The notes: generated by a model from the sequence alone, not told the origin. A DNA stretch of 64,000 nucleotides from Bradysia coprophila (GCF_014529535.1 NW_023503501.1:3602150-3666149); one strand, 5' to 3'. Shown: positions 9,247 to 22,953, numbered from the stretch's first letter. Numbers and translations are program-made.

Positions 9247-11546
9247 CACTATATGCCAATTTTTACAAGAACAAGTCTAGCGAATGAAATGTAATTCCAA
9301 CTTATTGCCAAACTTGCCATTTGTTGAGTTAATCACGTAGAATGAGGGTTAGTCGTCTGTTGATTGACAATTCACGAGTAGATAATTTCCAAATAGTACC
9401 AAATCCAATCATCGTCTTTCTTTTTCTAACATTTTAAAAAAAAAAACTACATTTGTCTCTTTTGTTAACGTCAATGCAATGGATTTGATACTGTTAGGAA
9501 ATTAAATGAATGTATGAATGCATTTCCCTTCTATAGGAGAATGGAGTTTAGAAACTAAGGGTAAAATCTATTAAATACTTTAGTACTTTTCTTCGTAAAA
9601 AGACTGCTGTCACTGAATTATTTTTTCATGAACAAACTTCACTGCAGTGACATTTCATGGGAATGAATCAATGTGAAGTTGTTACACAAAAAGAAGTACT
9701 ATAAAAAAATGTGGCGCCTCTACAGGCCAACCGACTAGGCGAATAATTAGAAGAATCAAAAACTCAAGTCGCATAGGTGTGTTTGGCATATGAAGGTTTG
9801 AAAAAACTTTCATACGTCTACATACGTTATGTGCAAACCCCTTTATTACGTACTCTCAAATATATAATCTTATATAGGTTACTCTACTACCAAACGTATT
9901 TGTTTCATAAAATAGGAGTACAGTGAACTATGAACTCTATTTGTTATACACTCGGGCCACAATTACTAATTAACCTGATAAGATAGAAAATTTCCTCAAA
10001 CACAATCCGAAAACTTCGTAATAATAAGCAAAAGACCAACCTTTCATAGGTGGCAAAGTGGTACAGAGAGAAGACGCTGAAGCAATGGCTGAGTAAAGAC
10101 TAATTTCCTTGTAATGTAAACCGAAAATAGAGGAACATAAAACCCCGGGCAATACTTCACTTATAAATACAATTATACCAAAATTATTCTTCGTTAAATA
10201 AATATCAGCTGCATAAGTTGAAGGTATAGGAATTGTTTATATTGGGTCTTGATTCTTGATTATAGCTACGTGTAAAACATAAGATGCATTTTCATCAAAA
10301 GTTTCTGTAACAGTTGATATAGGCAAAAAGTAAGTATTAGTTAACTTTACATACATAAGAGTACAGGTAACATGGTATACAACGTCGTTGTATTACAACG
10401 ATACTCTAGTTAGAAGAAAAGAGAAGCCTAATGACAATCCAAGGTCCTATATGGCATCGCGTTAAGAATACGAAATACGAAAAAAAAAAATCCGATTCCC
10501 TTATTTAAATCGATTTCAATCGCAATACCAGCAATGTCTAAATTGTTAGCAACTCTCAGCAAAAAAGCGAATAAATCATTATCCCTATATATTCAAAGTT
10601 AAATCCGACAGGCTGACAGAAACACAACAGTTGATTCCAGAAGATTGATTTTTCCTGAAATTGCTGTCTAAACATAGATGATCTATATAAACACAAACAT
10701 CATCATTCAGCAGCCATACAACTAGTAGAAGTAGACAGTGTATAGTATAGATAGACACACTGCAACGGGGAAACACATGCCGTATTATATGTATCGAGAA
10801 AATAAAGGTTTGCAGATTAGTTTTTTTTCCTCGTTCTATCGAAGTTACGAAACAATATTCCATTATACCCTACAGTGGGATATGACATCAAAATGACGAA
10901 CAGAGTATAATCTCGGCGACACAAACTGATATATGTGTAAGGTTTTAAATTGATTTATTCGGGACGATATTTTATAACGATAGATCAAATCGACCGAAAG
11001 TATTTGGTTTCTTTCGACTCGTTTCCCTTTAATATAATACGGATTGCAGGCACTAGCATCATCGTAACACTATAGTTAGTGAAAATACATTTTTCGTAAT
11101 AACAAAATCGAGTTGTGATTTAGTTTCGCAAGGTGAAACGGTATGTTACTTACTTGATCAGGTAAGTGAGTCATGAGTGCACAAGTTTAAATGTGTACGT
11201 GAGTATATATCCGAGGGTGAATGTTTGTGAGACGAGTGGATCCGAAGCGTTCGCTTTCGCCCCTTTGACTTATATTTTTCAACTTTCGTCCCCAGTCACG
11301 GTGTGGTTGAATGAATTTTAAACTGAGGATTTCGATGCACTTTTGATATTTTTGGATATTATTAGTCAGCTCGTAGCCCTGACAAGGTTCCACAAAAATT
11401 TTTAATTTTCATCTGTACCGTCGGTGACATTGGTGCATAGCCCATCCTGTGTACAGAGAAAGAGAGAGAGTGGTGGCAAACTGGTTGTGGTTGCAATCGA
11501 TAGTGCCTGAAATTCTAATAACAATTGTTACCCGGAATTTATAAGG
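9247..11546. other. Gene-free DNA
   Basis: No supported gene. A segment at about 9600-9700 ('cactgcagtgacatttcat', 'tgaatcaatgtgaagttgtta') recurs in reverse complement near 23575-23630, so it is an old dispersed repeat. A fragment at about 11234-11295 ('gttcgctttcgcccctttga', 'caactttcgtccccagt') matches one arm of the hairpin at 45121-45303. A short (GA)n run lies at about 11457-11471. Confidence 0.5.
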
Positions 11547-11714
11547 ATGAAATATTCGCGGACTGAATACGGAACGAGTTCGCCATTTAACAATGCTTGC
11601 CGTTCATTCAATTGTGCTGTGACCATCGTGGATCCAACATTACCGTTCAACAGTTTCAAATGCGAAATCATGAAGCTACCAGATGAGGTATTCGGTGACT
11701 TGATTGAACTGTGA
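11547..11714 (+). CDS. Possible small ORF or first coding exon, unidentified
   Basis: An open frame of 55 codons starts MKYSRTEYGTSSPF and reads on through IVDPTLPFNSFKCEIMKLPDE to a TGA at 11712-11714. A possible splice donor (GAG|GTATTC) follows codon 47. Its amino-acid composition is more protein-like than that of neighbouring frames, and a GA-rich stretch lies about 80 bp upstream, as might occur in a 5' leader. I do not recognise it and found no clear next exon. It may be an upstream ORF in a leader or simply chance. Confidence 0.2.
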   Translation: MKYSRTEYGTSSPFNNACRSFNCAVTIVDPTLPFNSFKCEIMKLPDEVFGDLIEL

Positions 11715-13092
11715 CACGAAATTGTGACTTAAGAATGTGATATATGGGGAAGAGGTTGGCTGAGGATGATAAACTGTGATATTATTGAATAGAAGGTTGT
11801 TTCCTTTAATTGAATTAATTTATTGATGTTGAATGATTATTGACGAAGCTTGGAAGCTGAATTTGATTTATGTAATTTAAATGCTTTGAATCGCACTGAA
11901 GGTAAGAAGGCAGCCTAGGTTATAAAGAGCCATCTGTGGAAAACTTCATGTAAACACTCACTTTTGTATGAAAAATATTTGCAAAATAACTCATTTTGGA
12001 AATCCATTTTCACGTGTAATTTACGTTGTGGCACTTGGCAGCTTAAATAGTCTTAAAGTTTGGACCTTTATCTACAAAATTGCTGAAAAAAATGTTTAAA
12101 ATGTTGCATCAAACGAAATATATTACGGTTTTAGAACATCGCTGCACTGGACACAACACGTACAACATTTGTTTTCGTTAAGTGACAACTGTCAAAGTTC
12201 ACCATCTACCTATATATCTAATCTATCTATGGCTGCGATATGGGTAGCTTTCTTAAAACTGTCCAAATTCCGCAAGTGAATGAATGAATAATTGCAGTAC
12301 GCACGTACGATTAGAGAGATGTATTGCTTTTTTTTCTCGTTGTCATCCAATTTCGAGTACATTTCGATGCTAGAATACTCATCCACTTTCCTCGCATAGA
12401 TCACATTCTTTCAAAATTCGAACGGGCTGGAAACAAGGTACCTCTCTGTCGAGACTACATGGAAGGTATGGAATAAAAACTGGTAAAATACGTCCTGCCT
12501 CGAATTTACATTCAATCGTTATTCTTGTACCTAACATAAAATAAAAACGTTTTACTAGCAAAAATTGCAGAAAATATAGAAAATTAAATTTAATCCACAA
12601 TGCATTCCAAATGTGCAATGGTACAATAGTTCGTTTTTTTACAATTGTTTACATGCACGACATTATCAGCGTAATATACGGAACATTTGTTTCATTTAAA
12701 CATATGAGGGGAAAAACAACAATAATTTTACGGCACATATGGAACGTGGATATTTAACTGCAACACAAATTTTTTATTATTTAATAATGCAGTCATGCTC
12801 AAAAATACATTCGTAATGTTTACTACTATTTGTTTGTTTTTCACTCGGCGGAAAAATCAAATAAAACGACGCATTTTTTAAAGCAGATTTTTGTATTTTA
12901 AATCTGCACAAAGTAAATTGACTATGGCTATTATGCAATTAATTGTATATGTTTCTCGCTCAATAAAGGCCATTTATATAACTGTCCACTGTAAAGTCCA
13001 CAAACTGTAAACTGCAACTGTAAAAATACCTCAAACCAGTTACAATTCCTCGAACATAAAATACTCTTTAGTGACTATAAAATTGCTCGAAT
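11715..13092. other. Gene-free DNA
   Basis: AT-rich sequence. The minus frames 12210-12404 and 12379-12618 have no family resemblance I can name and overlap each other out of frame. I see no element ends here. Confidence 0.5.
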
Positions 13093-13270
13093 CAATGAAA
13101 GTATAAAAAACAGGTCTACATAAGCTGAAGGAAATGACGATTTTGCCTATATTTCATCCTAGGACGAACTCATTTTCAATTTATATTCACCAAATCTATC
13201 GAGTTCAACAAATTCTCCAAATCTATCGAGTTCAACAAATGAATTAACGTAACTTCACTTGCCCCCAGCT
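13093..13270. mobile_element. Half copy of the foldback family
   Basis: It starts CAATGAAAGTATAAAAAACAGG and continues with sequence homologous to the left arm of 4717-5372 ('cataagc', 'tcctaggacgaactca', 'ttcaccaaatctatc', 'aacgtaact'). The opposite arm is missing. A 26-bp unit containing 'caaatctatcgagttcaaca' is duplicated in tandem at about 13191-13242, which is particular to this copy. Confidence 0.6.
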
Positions 13271-14924
13271 TAAAAAAGCATACTCATTAGTATCGATTTG
13301 CGTCCATTGGAGATTAAAATTACTTCTGAAGCACAATTTTCTTTACTCAAAAACGGGATGTAAGTTACCTGCCCGATGTCAAAACTTCACCTGACGTTTT
13401 TGAGTCAAATGTGTTACTTTGCAATTGAGGAAATCATAGGCACTATTTTTGTTAAGTTTACCGATTCGAGGCGAAGCCGAGGTCAGTGAAGATACACGAC
13501 GTTGTTAAGTAATGTACCGTAGATATTAATGCCGGCACCGGCTACTCTCCAATTATTTTGATAATTACAAACAATCTGTAGCCATTTAGAACGTAATGTT
13601 CGACTGAAAAATAAGAAATTTGAAAAAAAAAATAAGAGGTTCGCCTATTAAACGTTTAAATTCCAACCTGCTCCACATTCGATATCCATGGTAACTTTAA
13701 ATAATTCAAAGGTAAAATATCATTTTAAATATTAGTTGAAATTAATTAGTTACTGAGAAGAATCGATATAAAAACAAGTTGCCCAATGTCTGTTTGCTAA
13801 AAAGCAATTAATTTAAATAAATTTCGAAATCTTCCAGAATTTCACTTCCAAATTTTACGAGCCAAAATATAAATTCAAAAAGTTTGAGTCTCATTTCTGA
13901 ACCCGACTTTTGTTTACGCTCAGATAATAAACCGTTATGGCCCACAACAAATTCACTTTAATATTCTGAAAAGTAATCTAGACTGCCTAATAAGAAGTAA
14001 TATTTCCAGCCAAACACAAACTCCATTAAAGACATTTGTTTCAATTTATTATCGCTCCGTCTATTTTCTAAAGATAAATAAAAAGATTCAACAAAACGAT
14101 GAGTTTTCTTTACCCTTCCATGCGAAATGAAATTTACACAAATCCCATACCGTAATGTCGACGTACCCACATCAAAGTGAAATCGACATTCCGCACAACA
14201 CCCATATCAAGAAGGACTCACGCAATCATTAATTTGGAATGTGAAAAAAGAAAGAAGAAGAAGAAACTTTCAAGGTACTTAGTCCGTTCAAGGGTTTGCA
14301 TAATATTATATTAAACGAAGCATTGTTTCTTGGGATATCGGCTGGTTATATTGGAATTTTCAGATTTAATATTACAGAGAAGAGTCTGACATTGAAATTT
14401 TCTCATGTAAAATAGAGATGATATCTGTACGAAATCTTATTGTATCATCTCTTTCCTTATACAGTCACAATGTCAAATTAAAAAGACAGATTTAACGATC
14501 CAAAGATTATTATTAAACTTAAAACTTAACCCTCCAGACTGTTTATGGTTTTGTTGACGATACCACAGAACATAAATTTATGAATTTTCACTAATTGAAT
14601 TCCATGTAACCGAAAACATTATGTAATTAACAAACGGGTAACGTTAACGTTTTGTGGCCTATGATTAAAACGGAAAGACCACCAATTTCATGTTGTTACA
14701 CACATTTCATTTGGTTATTTTAACAAAGGGAGGAACAGTTTCAAATTCATCTTGCTTATGATCTTAGAGAGTTTCGGTAGTGTCGATGGTTTACAAATGT
14801 ACCAAAACGGCGTGACGGTTTACGCAGAAGTGAGAAGTCAATTTCTAGTCATTCACCTACAATATGAAATCTGAGAGACAGAATAAAATTGATCTCAACC
14901 AATAAACCGACCATTCACCAGGCG
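13271..14924. other. Gene-free DNA
   Basis: No supported gene. The minus frame 13958-14170 lacks any motif. The phrase 'cgaggcgaagccgaggtca' at about 13466-13485 recurs near 39002 and, altered, near 61896, and marks another old repeat. Confidence 0.5.
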
Positions 14925-15062
14925 CCTGCAAATAGGCTCTTTATAATATTTTGGCTATTTGCAGGCACTTGCGATCAGTCTATTAAATATTGTATTCTTA
15001 CCTGCAAACGGTATTTAAAGCATTTGCAGTTGCCTTATAATATTTTGACTATTTGCAGGCGA
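14925..15062. repeat. Short tandem/inverted repeat cluster
   Basis: The phrase 'tataatattttg-ctatttgcaggc' occurs twice about 95 bp apart, with related 'gcctgcaaatagg' and 'cctgcaaacgg' in both orientations. It resembles the remains of a palindromic element. Confidence 0.5.
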
Positions 15063-16967
15063 CAGCGAGAATTATCGATTAGAAATCCGAAGTTGTAAGA
15101 TCAAGTTTCGCTGGTTTTGGTATGAGCTCAATTTGCAAAGATCTGAGCCAAGCAGATGAAGGGTCTTAGCATGTCTCTGATAAACTATCACCTTTTAAAA
15201 CGACGACAGCTGTGACACTTTTAGCACCAAAATGGACTAGATTTAAGTCTATAATGTCAATTTTTAGTTTAAGTTTGTTTTTTATGGTGATTATGACATA
15301 TAATTTGGATAAAATCTTGTTACTAACACGTTGGTAAATGGGGGCTTTGAGCATACGATGTGTTGCTGATATGAGCGAAGCGAGTGGTGCGCCTAGTGCG
15401 CCATTTACTACCTTGCTTTGGAAAGAAATAGGGACTTTTTTAGTGACTCGAGACAACACTATCGAAATGAATTTCCCAACTTTTTTTGTCCCTAGGTTAA
15501 CAAACTACTACTTCATAAATCGAATGCACAATGTTCCCAATGTTAATAAATATTAGGACATATTTATTACAGCAGCGCTTCATACTTACCCATTATTTTT
15601 GTCTTGTGTCATGGCCAAAATATTGTTTCAGAATTACTCGATTTTATTTTCTATTGTCCACATACACCATCATTAAAATGTTACAGAAAGGAAAAGGAAA
15701 CCCTGTAATTTATTTCGAGCTTAATAATTATTGTTTCTGTCTCATTGAATTTAATTATTTGGCAATCCATTTAACGGGAAAAACTTCTGTAACAAAACTT
15801 TTCCAGCGATTTAATTATACAGTGCGTTAACAGGGTTTTCATAAATTGTAGTTAGAGGGTTCGCCACCGAAACTTACCCAATAACTGAATTAAAATTACT
15901 TAGCACGTTTGTTAAGCATCATCTTCGTGACGGGTTGTGTACCATATCGAATTATGTCACATAAGTGGACAAGGATAGAGGCGACATATTTTGCGTTGTT
16001 GGTAATTAGTATCAGAATTACACGACAGCGTGACGGAGTAACAAAATAATTGATTAAAATCGCGAAATTTAATTTTAAGATATAAATTTTAGATTTGGGC
16101 ACGTCCTGTTCAGTTCAGTTTCAAAGAGCTCAAATAATTGATAGAAGGAAGGATGTCGAATAAAGAATGCGCTTTTTACAAATGTAAATTCCAAGGTCTC
16201 ATATGAGGAGGTTACGTCAATCCTCACTTTTTTACTGTAAAAGTATATCCCAACAAAAATCTCTTCGAGAAAAGTGTGACGCAGTCTATGAAGTACAATT
16301 TCTAAAATGAATGATATCGCTAGAGTACGCTTTCAGCTTCGTTACGCAAAAATTAAATTTTACACCCAATTAGTTCAAACAAGCTGGCTTAGTTTTTCTC
16401 ATCATCTGCCAAATAATTTTTACCAAAAAAAAAATTTGACTGGAAACAACCAAAATTTTACCAAAAAAATCTGCGTCACAAAGTGGCAAATGTTCAGGAA
16501 CAGACCAGCAAGAAAATTTATCTGCCACATGCGACGCAGATTTTTTTGGTAAAATTTTTGTGATTTGGGCGAGTTTTACTCGTATTTGAAGCGAGAATAT
16601 GATAGAATAGGTTTTGTGGTGATAAAGTCTAAAAAGCAGAAACTGAAATGTTCGGCTATACATAGTTGCCGCGTCTCGAAAAAATTTCTTCGTTCTTTTT
16701 TTGGAAGGTAGACTGCGTCAAGTCCTCCGCTATCGCTCCGGACATGATCAAAAAGTCGGTAATTTAACTGTATTTTAGTATGAAAACTGGAATTGTACTA
16801 GAAGTAAAGATGGCAATTGCAGCAATAGTTACAGATATTTTTGTAATAAGTGCAAAACTGACACATTGTTAGGTTTTATCTAAGGAGGGTACATCGATCA
16901 CTGGGACCATTATCGCAAAATCCACTGAACTCTACCGTAATTTTCCTTAAAAATTGTAAGCCGATTT
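15063..16967. other. Gene-free DNA with one perfect hairpin
   Basis: A 26-bp perfect inverted repeat (16451-16476 and 16532-16557, containing 'accaaaaaaatctgcgtc') flanks a 55-bp loop. Frames 15166-15459, 15338-15556 and 15531-15830 show no recognisable protein. Confidence 0.5.
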
Positions 16968-18137
16968 CAGTTCAGTTGAAATGTCGTACTGAAATACAGT
17001 TAGAGTTACCAATAGCCGCCATGTTTTTTTTTCGATGTGGCTCCAGTGAAATAATGACTATTGGTGTAACCTCTTCATACACAACCTTGGTATATTCTAT
17101 CAGTTATTTAAGTTCTTTGGCTAGTTTATGAGAATTGAAGACACACGTTCGTTTACTACAATGAAATGGAAAGATGTTGTAAATGTTAACAGAAACACTA
17201 TGTTATCATATGGTTGACATAATCGTGATATATGAAGTTTTTTAAGTGCATCCCATGCCTTTCCATACATTTTGTAATTTTATTTTTCAACTTTAAGTAA
17301 TGTGTCTGGCTGAATTTATGTTTCTGTTTATTAGATGGTATACAATGCTCTATGTGCTCTCCACAAGGAACAACATAACTGGTGAAGATACAATAACTCG
17401 TATTTTTGTATGTTTAAAGTGGAATGAAGGTACCATTCACCATTAAGTTATCACAAAAATAAACAACGAACAATCCTAATGCTGAGCTAAAAGCTCTTTC
17501 GTTGAAAGTCGTAGTATTCGTTCTTTTTATTGTGCAAGTAGCACTTGATCTGTAAAGTCTGTCCCATTTTCCTTTTGCGGTTTATTTTATGTGCAATGAA
17601 CAGCGAATTTGGCATTTCGTTGATTGTTTGTCAAGGATGAAACCGTATCATTCTGTATACAATATGACACTGACCCCAGCAGGTCTTACCTTCTTATATG
17701 GCATTAGTAATGTCCTCAAATTCACTCAAGCTTCATAATTTGGGTAATTGCAGTGTGTTTGGTGGCTGCAACGATGTACACACTGAATGACTCGTATGAT
17801 GTAACCCAAATACGATTAATTTGTCTAGCCTAGATTTAGGTGTAATATCAATTAAACACCTAACTTTACTCAGAGAGTATTTGCATACTTCGAGGTGTGG
17901 TTTGGAAGTCACGTTAAGCCAGTGGTCTTGACTGTACTTGTTATTGGCCGTGAACGGTTCCTTAGCGAACAAATCAAATGTTTATTCACTGGTTGCAGAA
18001 TGTTATGAGCTTAAACCGTCCCATATAGACTTAAGACAGATATATTGCAATTTTTTCACTGTGGTAGTGTCACAAAAAAACATAGGGGGCTATTGGTAAC
18101 TCTAACTGCATTTCAGTACGAAATTTCAACGTTACTG
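16968..18137. mobile_element. Putative 1.2 kb non-autonomous DNA element
   Basis: Inverted ends of roughly 90 bp are present. The left reads CAGTTCAGTTGAAATGTCG, then CAGTTAGAGTTACCAATAGC. The right gives the complement of CAGTAACGTTGAAATTTCG and then the same CAGTTAGAGTTACCAATAGC. The interior holds no transposase I can recognise (minus frame 17733-17972 is uninformative). I could not find a clear target duplication, so the exact ends are provisional. Confidence 0.55.
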
Positions 18138-18922
18138 AAATTGCGCTACATTTTTGTATGAAAATTAATTATGCCCAGCTGTCGGCGTACTAGAGATGAT
18201 TTCTAAGTACTTCTAGAAAGTTGTGTCTATTTTATGGTGGCACCGTTTTACGCTTCAGATGTAAGGAAATATCTCACGTCGAAATGATTCTCGGCAAGAT
18301 ACAAAATACAAAACATCCAAAAATATTAACAGATTGTCACGGCAACATGTTGCTGAGCTAGTACAAATACACACTTTGTACTATCAAAAGAAACGATCAA
18401 TATATTTATGAGCAAGCACACGATCTGCTTGAGCACACATTAACTGCGACAATGATTAAACATAAAGGGAAACAATTGAAACAAACTCCCATTGCATTTA
18501 CAATGAACAATCAATAATGTTGTTGTTGTTCAAACATAAATGGATTCAGAACGAGTGTGGGAGTAACTAAATTCGTCCCTTGTTACTTTCGTTGTTATTC
18601 AAATTTATTGAAGGGGTTTGCCAATAAACCCCATGTATTAAGCATGTAAAACACATATACGTGGCCATTGTTATACGGGAACGGGTGCATACATATACTG
18701 CTAATGAACATTGATGCTAAACTAACCAAACACATGTATGTGAACAAGACCCCATTCTCGATTTCTCGATGCGACGTATAAATACGGAGAGTATTTTCAC
18801 AAAATGACCGCACAATGCGTATAATGTAACGTGCGATATGCGTTTCGTGAATCAAATATTAATTACGATCAGTCATAACAACCGTAAGGGGTGGTGGTGT
18901 CGCAAGTACTTATAAGTGATGT
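18138..18922. other. Gene-free DNA
   Basis: AT-rich sequence with nothing I can identify. The minus frame 18595-18855 has no motif. Confidence 0.5.
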
Positions 18923-19409
18923 ACTTCAGGTGATTTATTTAACATTGGGAACAAGCGGTCTCCAATTTTAATGGGTGATAGCTCGTTGGATCCGTCTTTC
19001 AATTCTAGGAAACACATATCTTTCACTTTTTCAAAAAACAAAAATATTTTCTGTGAAAAGAGCTCAAAAGTAAAGACATGTCAGAGGGTACCGAAAACAG
19101 TTTTTCGGTAATAACTCAAGAAAAAAAAATTAATTGTAACGTTGTACGAATGTCGGCCTTGGAAAGACCTACAGGTAGAGTATACGCACTGGTTGGTGCG
19201 AGTACATCCACGATATTTATGACTAAAAAATATAGTGAATGTTCGGAGAGTCCGCCTTCTCTGCAGCTTCGATGTTCCACGGAACTGAGCTGGCCTCACC
19301 CACTATCGTTCCACATATAAATCAACCCAGTTCTTTTGTGCTGCAAGCCTACAGAAATCTTGAAAAAAGGTTAAATCGGAGACCGCTTGTTCCCCAATCA
19401 CCTGAAGTC
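18923..19409. mobile_element. Putative MITE with GGAACAAGCGGTCTCC ends
   Basis: The left end reads ACTTCAGGTGATT…GGGAACAAGCGGTCTCC and the right end is the complement (GGAGACCGCTTGTTCCCC…CACCTGAAGT). The left arm has about 12 extra bases. A fragment with the same phrase (about 48386-48420) lies inside the Mutator-like element at 48298-48970. The internal + frame 19078-19320 and its antisense are not credible genes. Confidence 0.5.
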
Positions 19410-22078
19410 TTGGCGATATCACTCTTATGTTGTCTTTACTTAGAAAATAAATGTTTGATTATTTTAAAAGTAAAGACACAAGGGCTTGTAAGACTTACAA
19501 TGTAAGTGACCTCATATGGCAATTTTATGAAAACTTCCGGGAGCCCTGGCTACAAAATGAGGCCGAGAACTATACTTTTTTCAAAACTCTAGAGTCCTAG
19601 GTTGACCTACATGCCAAATTTCAAGAAAATCTATAGGAATTGACTAACTGACTCGTAGAACATTTTAGTTATCTCAAAATACGAAATTTGGCAGATTTTC
19701 ATACAAACTGGAATTGTCATCGGACAATTGTTGTAAGTAATTCGTTGTAACAGAGGACGGAGTCAAAAAGTTTCTGTATAAAGTTCTTAATATATTTCAA
19801 TTTCGGATTTTCTTTTGTATAGTAGTGGACTTGCGACACGCCCGCTTACTAACATGCGTGCATGATTACAATTGAATAATTAGTGTAATCATACGAAGAG
19901 AGATAACAATGAATTATGAATTTCAATTAACTGTGCAATTATGAGCAGTGCTTTATTTTAGGACAGTAGCCAAGCGCATAAACTAATTAATACTTCATCA
20001 ATTGGTATATTTAATCTGATTGCTAAGACAGTTAATTGTCGTAGAATATTTGAGGAATATGTAAATTTCCGCCGAACAGAGAGATGTTGGGCTGACAAGG
20101 GGTTGAAATCTTGGCTATGAATCCGACACTTCGACGACTTACGGTGTAAACAATAGATTAAGATTAGCTTGCTTTCGCGTGTTTATTCAACGTACTCCAA
20201 TAACAGGCACAAGAACAGATTTTTTTAACGATCATTCGACACGAGCAAAATTTTTCATATTTACAGAAAGCCAGCTCAAAGCATTCCAGCAACAATGCGT
20301 AACTTGTCACATGAAGAGCACATGAAGTGTGTAGCTATAAGGGGCACGATGAGCTTTTGAATCTGACAAGATATGGACTGAGTAGTTGGGGAACTGACCG
20401 ACCACTGTAAGCTTAAGGATCATCTCCATAAAATAGGTCGGTCGATCTTATCTGTTCTTACGGTCTCTCGCCTGAGACTGGTGTACCCATCCTTAGATAT
20501 TTACCTCTTTACACCGGTCTCAGGTTTAACACCTTCAGGTTTTACCAACTGCACGATGCGTATTTTTCATCTTTAGATGGAAAGCGCCTTACGGATTCTT
20601 GCTAAATTGTTTGGTTTTCTGTCTTTCAGACGGCTGGGAGTCCCGGTATAATTTTGTCTAAGGTTAAATCACACACACTCATGCAAGTATACGAAAATAT
20701 ATGAAAATTTGGAGGATTTTTGATAATGTTGGTAGAATTATTGTTTTTCAATAGCATCAGAGGCTTGCATCTTCGATGAAACAACTTTCGATGAAAAGAT
20801 GATAATGTCAACGTTACATGACATTGAGGGACTATGTTTCGGATGTTCTCACTCTGAATGAATTTCATACCCATACGACCATTTACGTTTCATGTACCTG
20901 GTGACATTTCCATGAGAAAAGTGAATGTTTTCGTTCTCCTCCCGCTAGCCAAACCAGAGTCGCAGATACGTGCGATTTTGGTTTTGGCTGGTTTTCAAAA
21001 GAATCCCTCTACGTAACTTCACAGACAACGCTATCGATGAGCATGTTGATGATAAACATTTTTAGATTGAATGGTCGAAACAACATTTTTAGAATTTGTT
21101 TTCCGGGGAACAACAGTATTCGAGTGTCTGTCAGGTGAGATGGTACCGAGGGAAAACTGCTCCGGAAAGTCATGGTACAGGGCCCAGAAAGTCACTGAAC
21201 AAATAAAGATTCATTTGCTCAGCTTGACACTCAGCTTGACACTCAGCTTCTTACAAGTTCATGGTACAACGTTTTTCGAAGTAGTTTTCCCTTCGGCCAA
21301 GGCAGACACACACTTTTTTTCATGTGAAGCGTCGTAAACTCGAGAACATTGCAGAAATTTTATCGCGGCGAAGCCACAATCTGTACTAGTAACAAGTTAA
21401 GCTTAAGTGTGTGTGCATGATGTATGGATGTGTCCTGTTACATAAAAGTTAATGCTACGGCATGTTCTGTTATTTACTACGGATGATACATTCGATAATC
21501 CGATTGTCTGACAAAATATTTAGTAACTCTTGATTGCTGTGTATTTTGGTCGGCCCAATATGGTCAGTACTCTTAACTGTTGTGAATTTTGGTTCGTCAA
21601 GAAATTGAGTTCTCTTGACTGTTGTGAATTTTGGTCGGACTTGGTTCCAGATTTTGGCTTTGGGCTAACTTCACCCCGATGAAATTTTCCCATTTTCGGC
21701 TGATGAAGAACGTACTTTCAATACATTGGTGGATACAGTTAAATTTTTCAGCGAGTTATGAGAATAATGATACTTTCTACTCTGATACCATGTAAATACC
21801 GTGCACTTAGAATGTTGGTTCTTCGAAGTAAACAAATTAGCCATAAACATCGACAAATAATTACGAAATGCACGAGGTTCGGTTGGGTTGATTCAATTTA
21901 GATGTTTGAACTTATCCCAACAGAAGTCACTTTCGTCAACTTAACAATCCGAAAGAGAAAAATTCCTGAACAGCGTTCGTCCGAATAGACAAATCGACCT
22001 CCGAAAATAGTCTTTCACACCTTTCACAACGTTTAACAAAATAATTGAAAAAAAGATGCAGCGTCCATTGAACAAACC
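19410..22078. other. Gene-free DNA downstream of RpS27
   Basis: No supported gene. Minor features are a direct duplication of 'cagcttgacact' at about 21220-21243 and inverted 'gaccgacc'/'ggtcggtc' phrases near 20397-20445. Frames 19239-19505, 20626-20874 and 21071-21337 show no family. Confidence 0.5.
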
Positions 22079-22084
22079 TTTAAT
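22079..22084 (-). promoter_or_regulatory. Candidate polyadenylation signal of RpS27
   Basis: ATTAAA on the minus strand, about 126 bases beyond the RpS27 stop codon. This is the closest good match to the hexamer downstream of the gene that I noticed. Confidence 0.4.
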
Positions 22085-22209
22085 CAATGCAATTTTAAGC
22101 AAATTTGAACATTTTCACATTATTGTCCGCCTTATTTTAAGCTCCCAAAAATTAAAGGATATGCCCTCTGGAACGGATAGTTTAAAAACATCTTAACCGA
22201 AGCATTGAT

Positions 22210-22953
22210 TTAGTATGGCTTCTTTCTGAATGAAGAACCTGCAACGGACAAAATGAATTTTTGGTTTTATTTCCGGATCTTGTTATGACCAATCAGATTC
22301 AATGGGAACGTACCTTCTGTTAGTTTTGCACGTCCACCAGTCGGTTGACACAAAATTGTCGAGCATCCAGCGCAGACAACGACGCCTTGGGCATGGCTGA
22401 AAACGGTTGTGATCTTAAAGCAGCCGGGGCACTTGACATCCATGAAATAGGACTTTGGATGTTGCACCAAACGTTTTAGTTTGTGCTTCTTCTTTTCTTC
22501 GGCTGGTAATGGGTGAAGTAAATCTTTAGCGAGCTGAAAATAAACGAAATTTTTTTAGTGCAAACAAATTGCAATGTCTGACGAAATTTATTTCGAGGTT
22601 ATGTTGATGTGTCAAAAACGAGAGAGAAAAATGTGAAATAATTCGATCGAATGAAATCACAATTCTCCAGCCAATGTATTGCAACCAATTGAAACACACT
22701 AATTAATCAACGCTAATTGCAAAATCCGAAACCAAAAGAGTTTTTTGTGAGCAAAACAAATGTCTTGTTTAGCCATGTGTAAACCAGAAATTTAGATTGG
22801 CACTTAGAGACAATTGAAAACCATTTCGAATCGAATTTTTAGCACAAATTTCACACTAATCGTTTTAACAACACGTTTACAAATGTTTTTGTAACTAAAA
22901 CTCGGTTTAAATAGGAAAAATTGACAAATTTTGTCCAGGCAACCCACCGGCAT
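22210..22953 (-). CDS. RpS27: 40S ribosomal protein S27 (eS27)
   Basis: This is a structural protein of the small ribosomal subunit. Three coding exons read on the minus strand: 22953-22948 (Met-Pro), 22533-22314 and 22238-22210, giving 84 residues, the usual length of the family. The joins are [12 protein letters not shown] and LTEG split by a phase-1 intron and finished by exon 3 (SSFRKKPY). Introns are 414 and 75 bp with GT-AG ends. The C4 zinc finger is intact: Cys37, Cys40, Cys56 and Cys59 (CPGC…CAGC). The basic [20 protein letters not shown] segment matches the family closely. The Cys of the usual C-terminal CSFRRK is Ser here. The tiny first coding exon is typical of this gene. I regard the gene as intact and functional. 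Confidence 0.97.
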
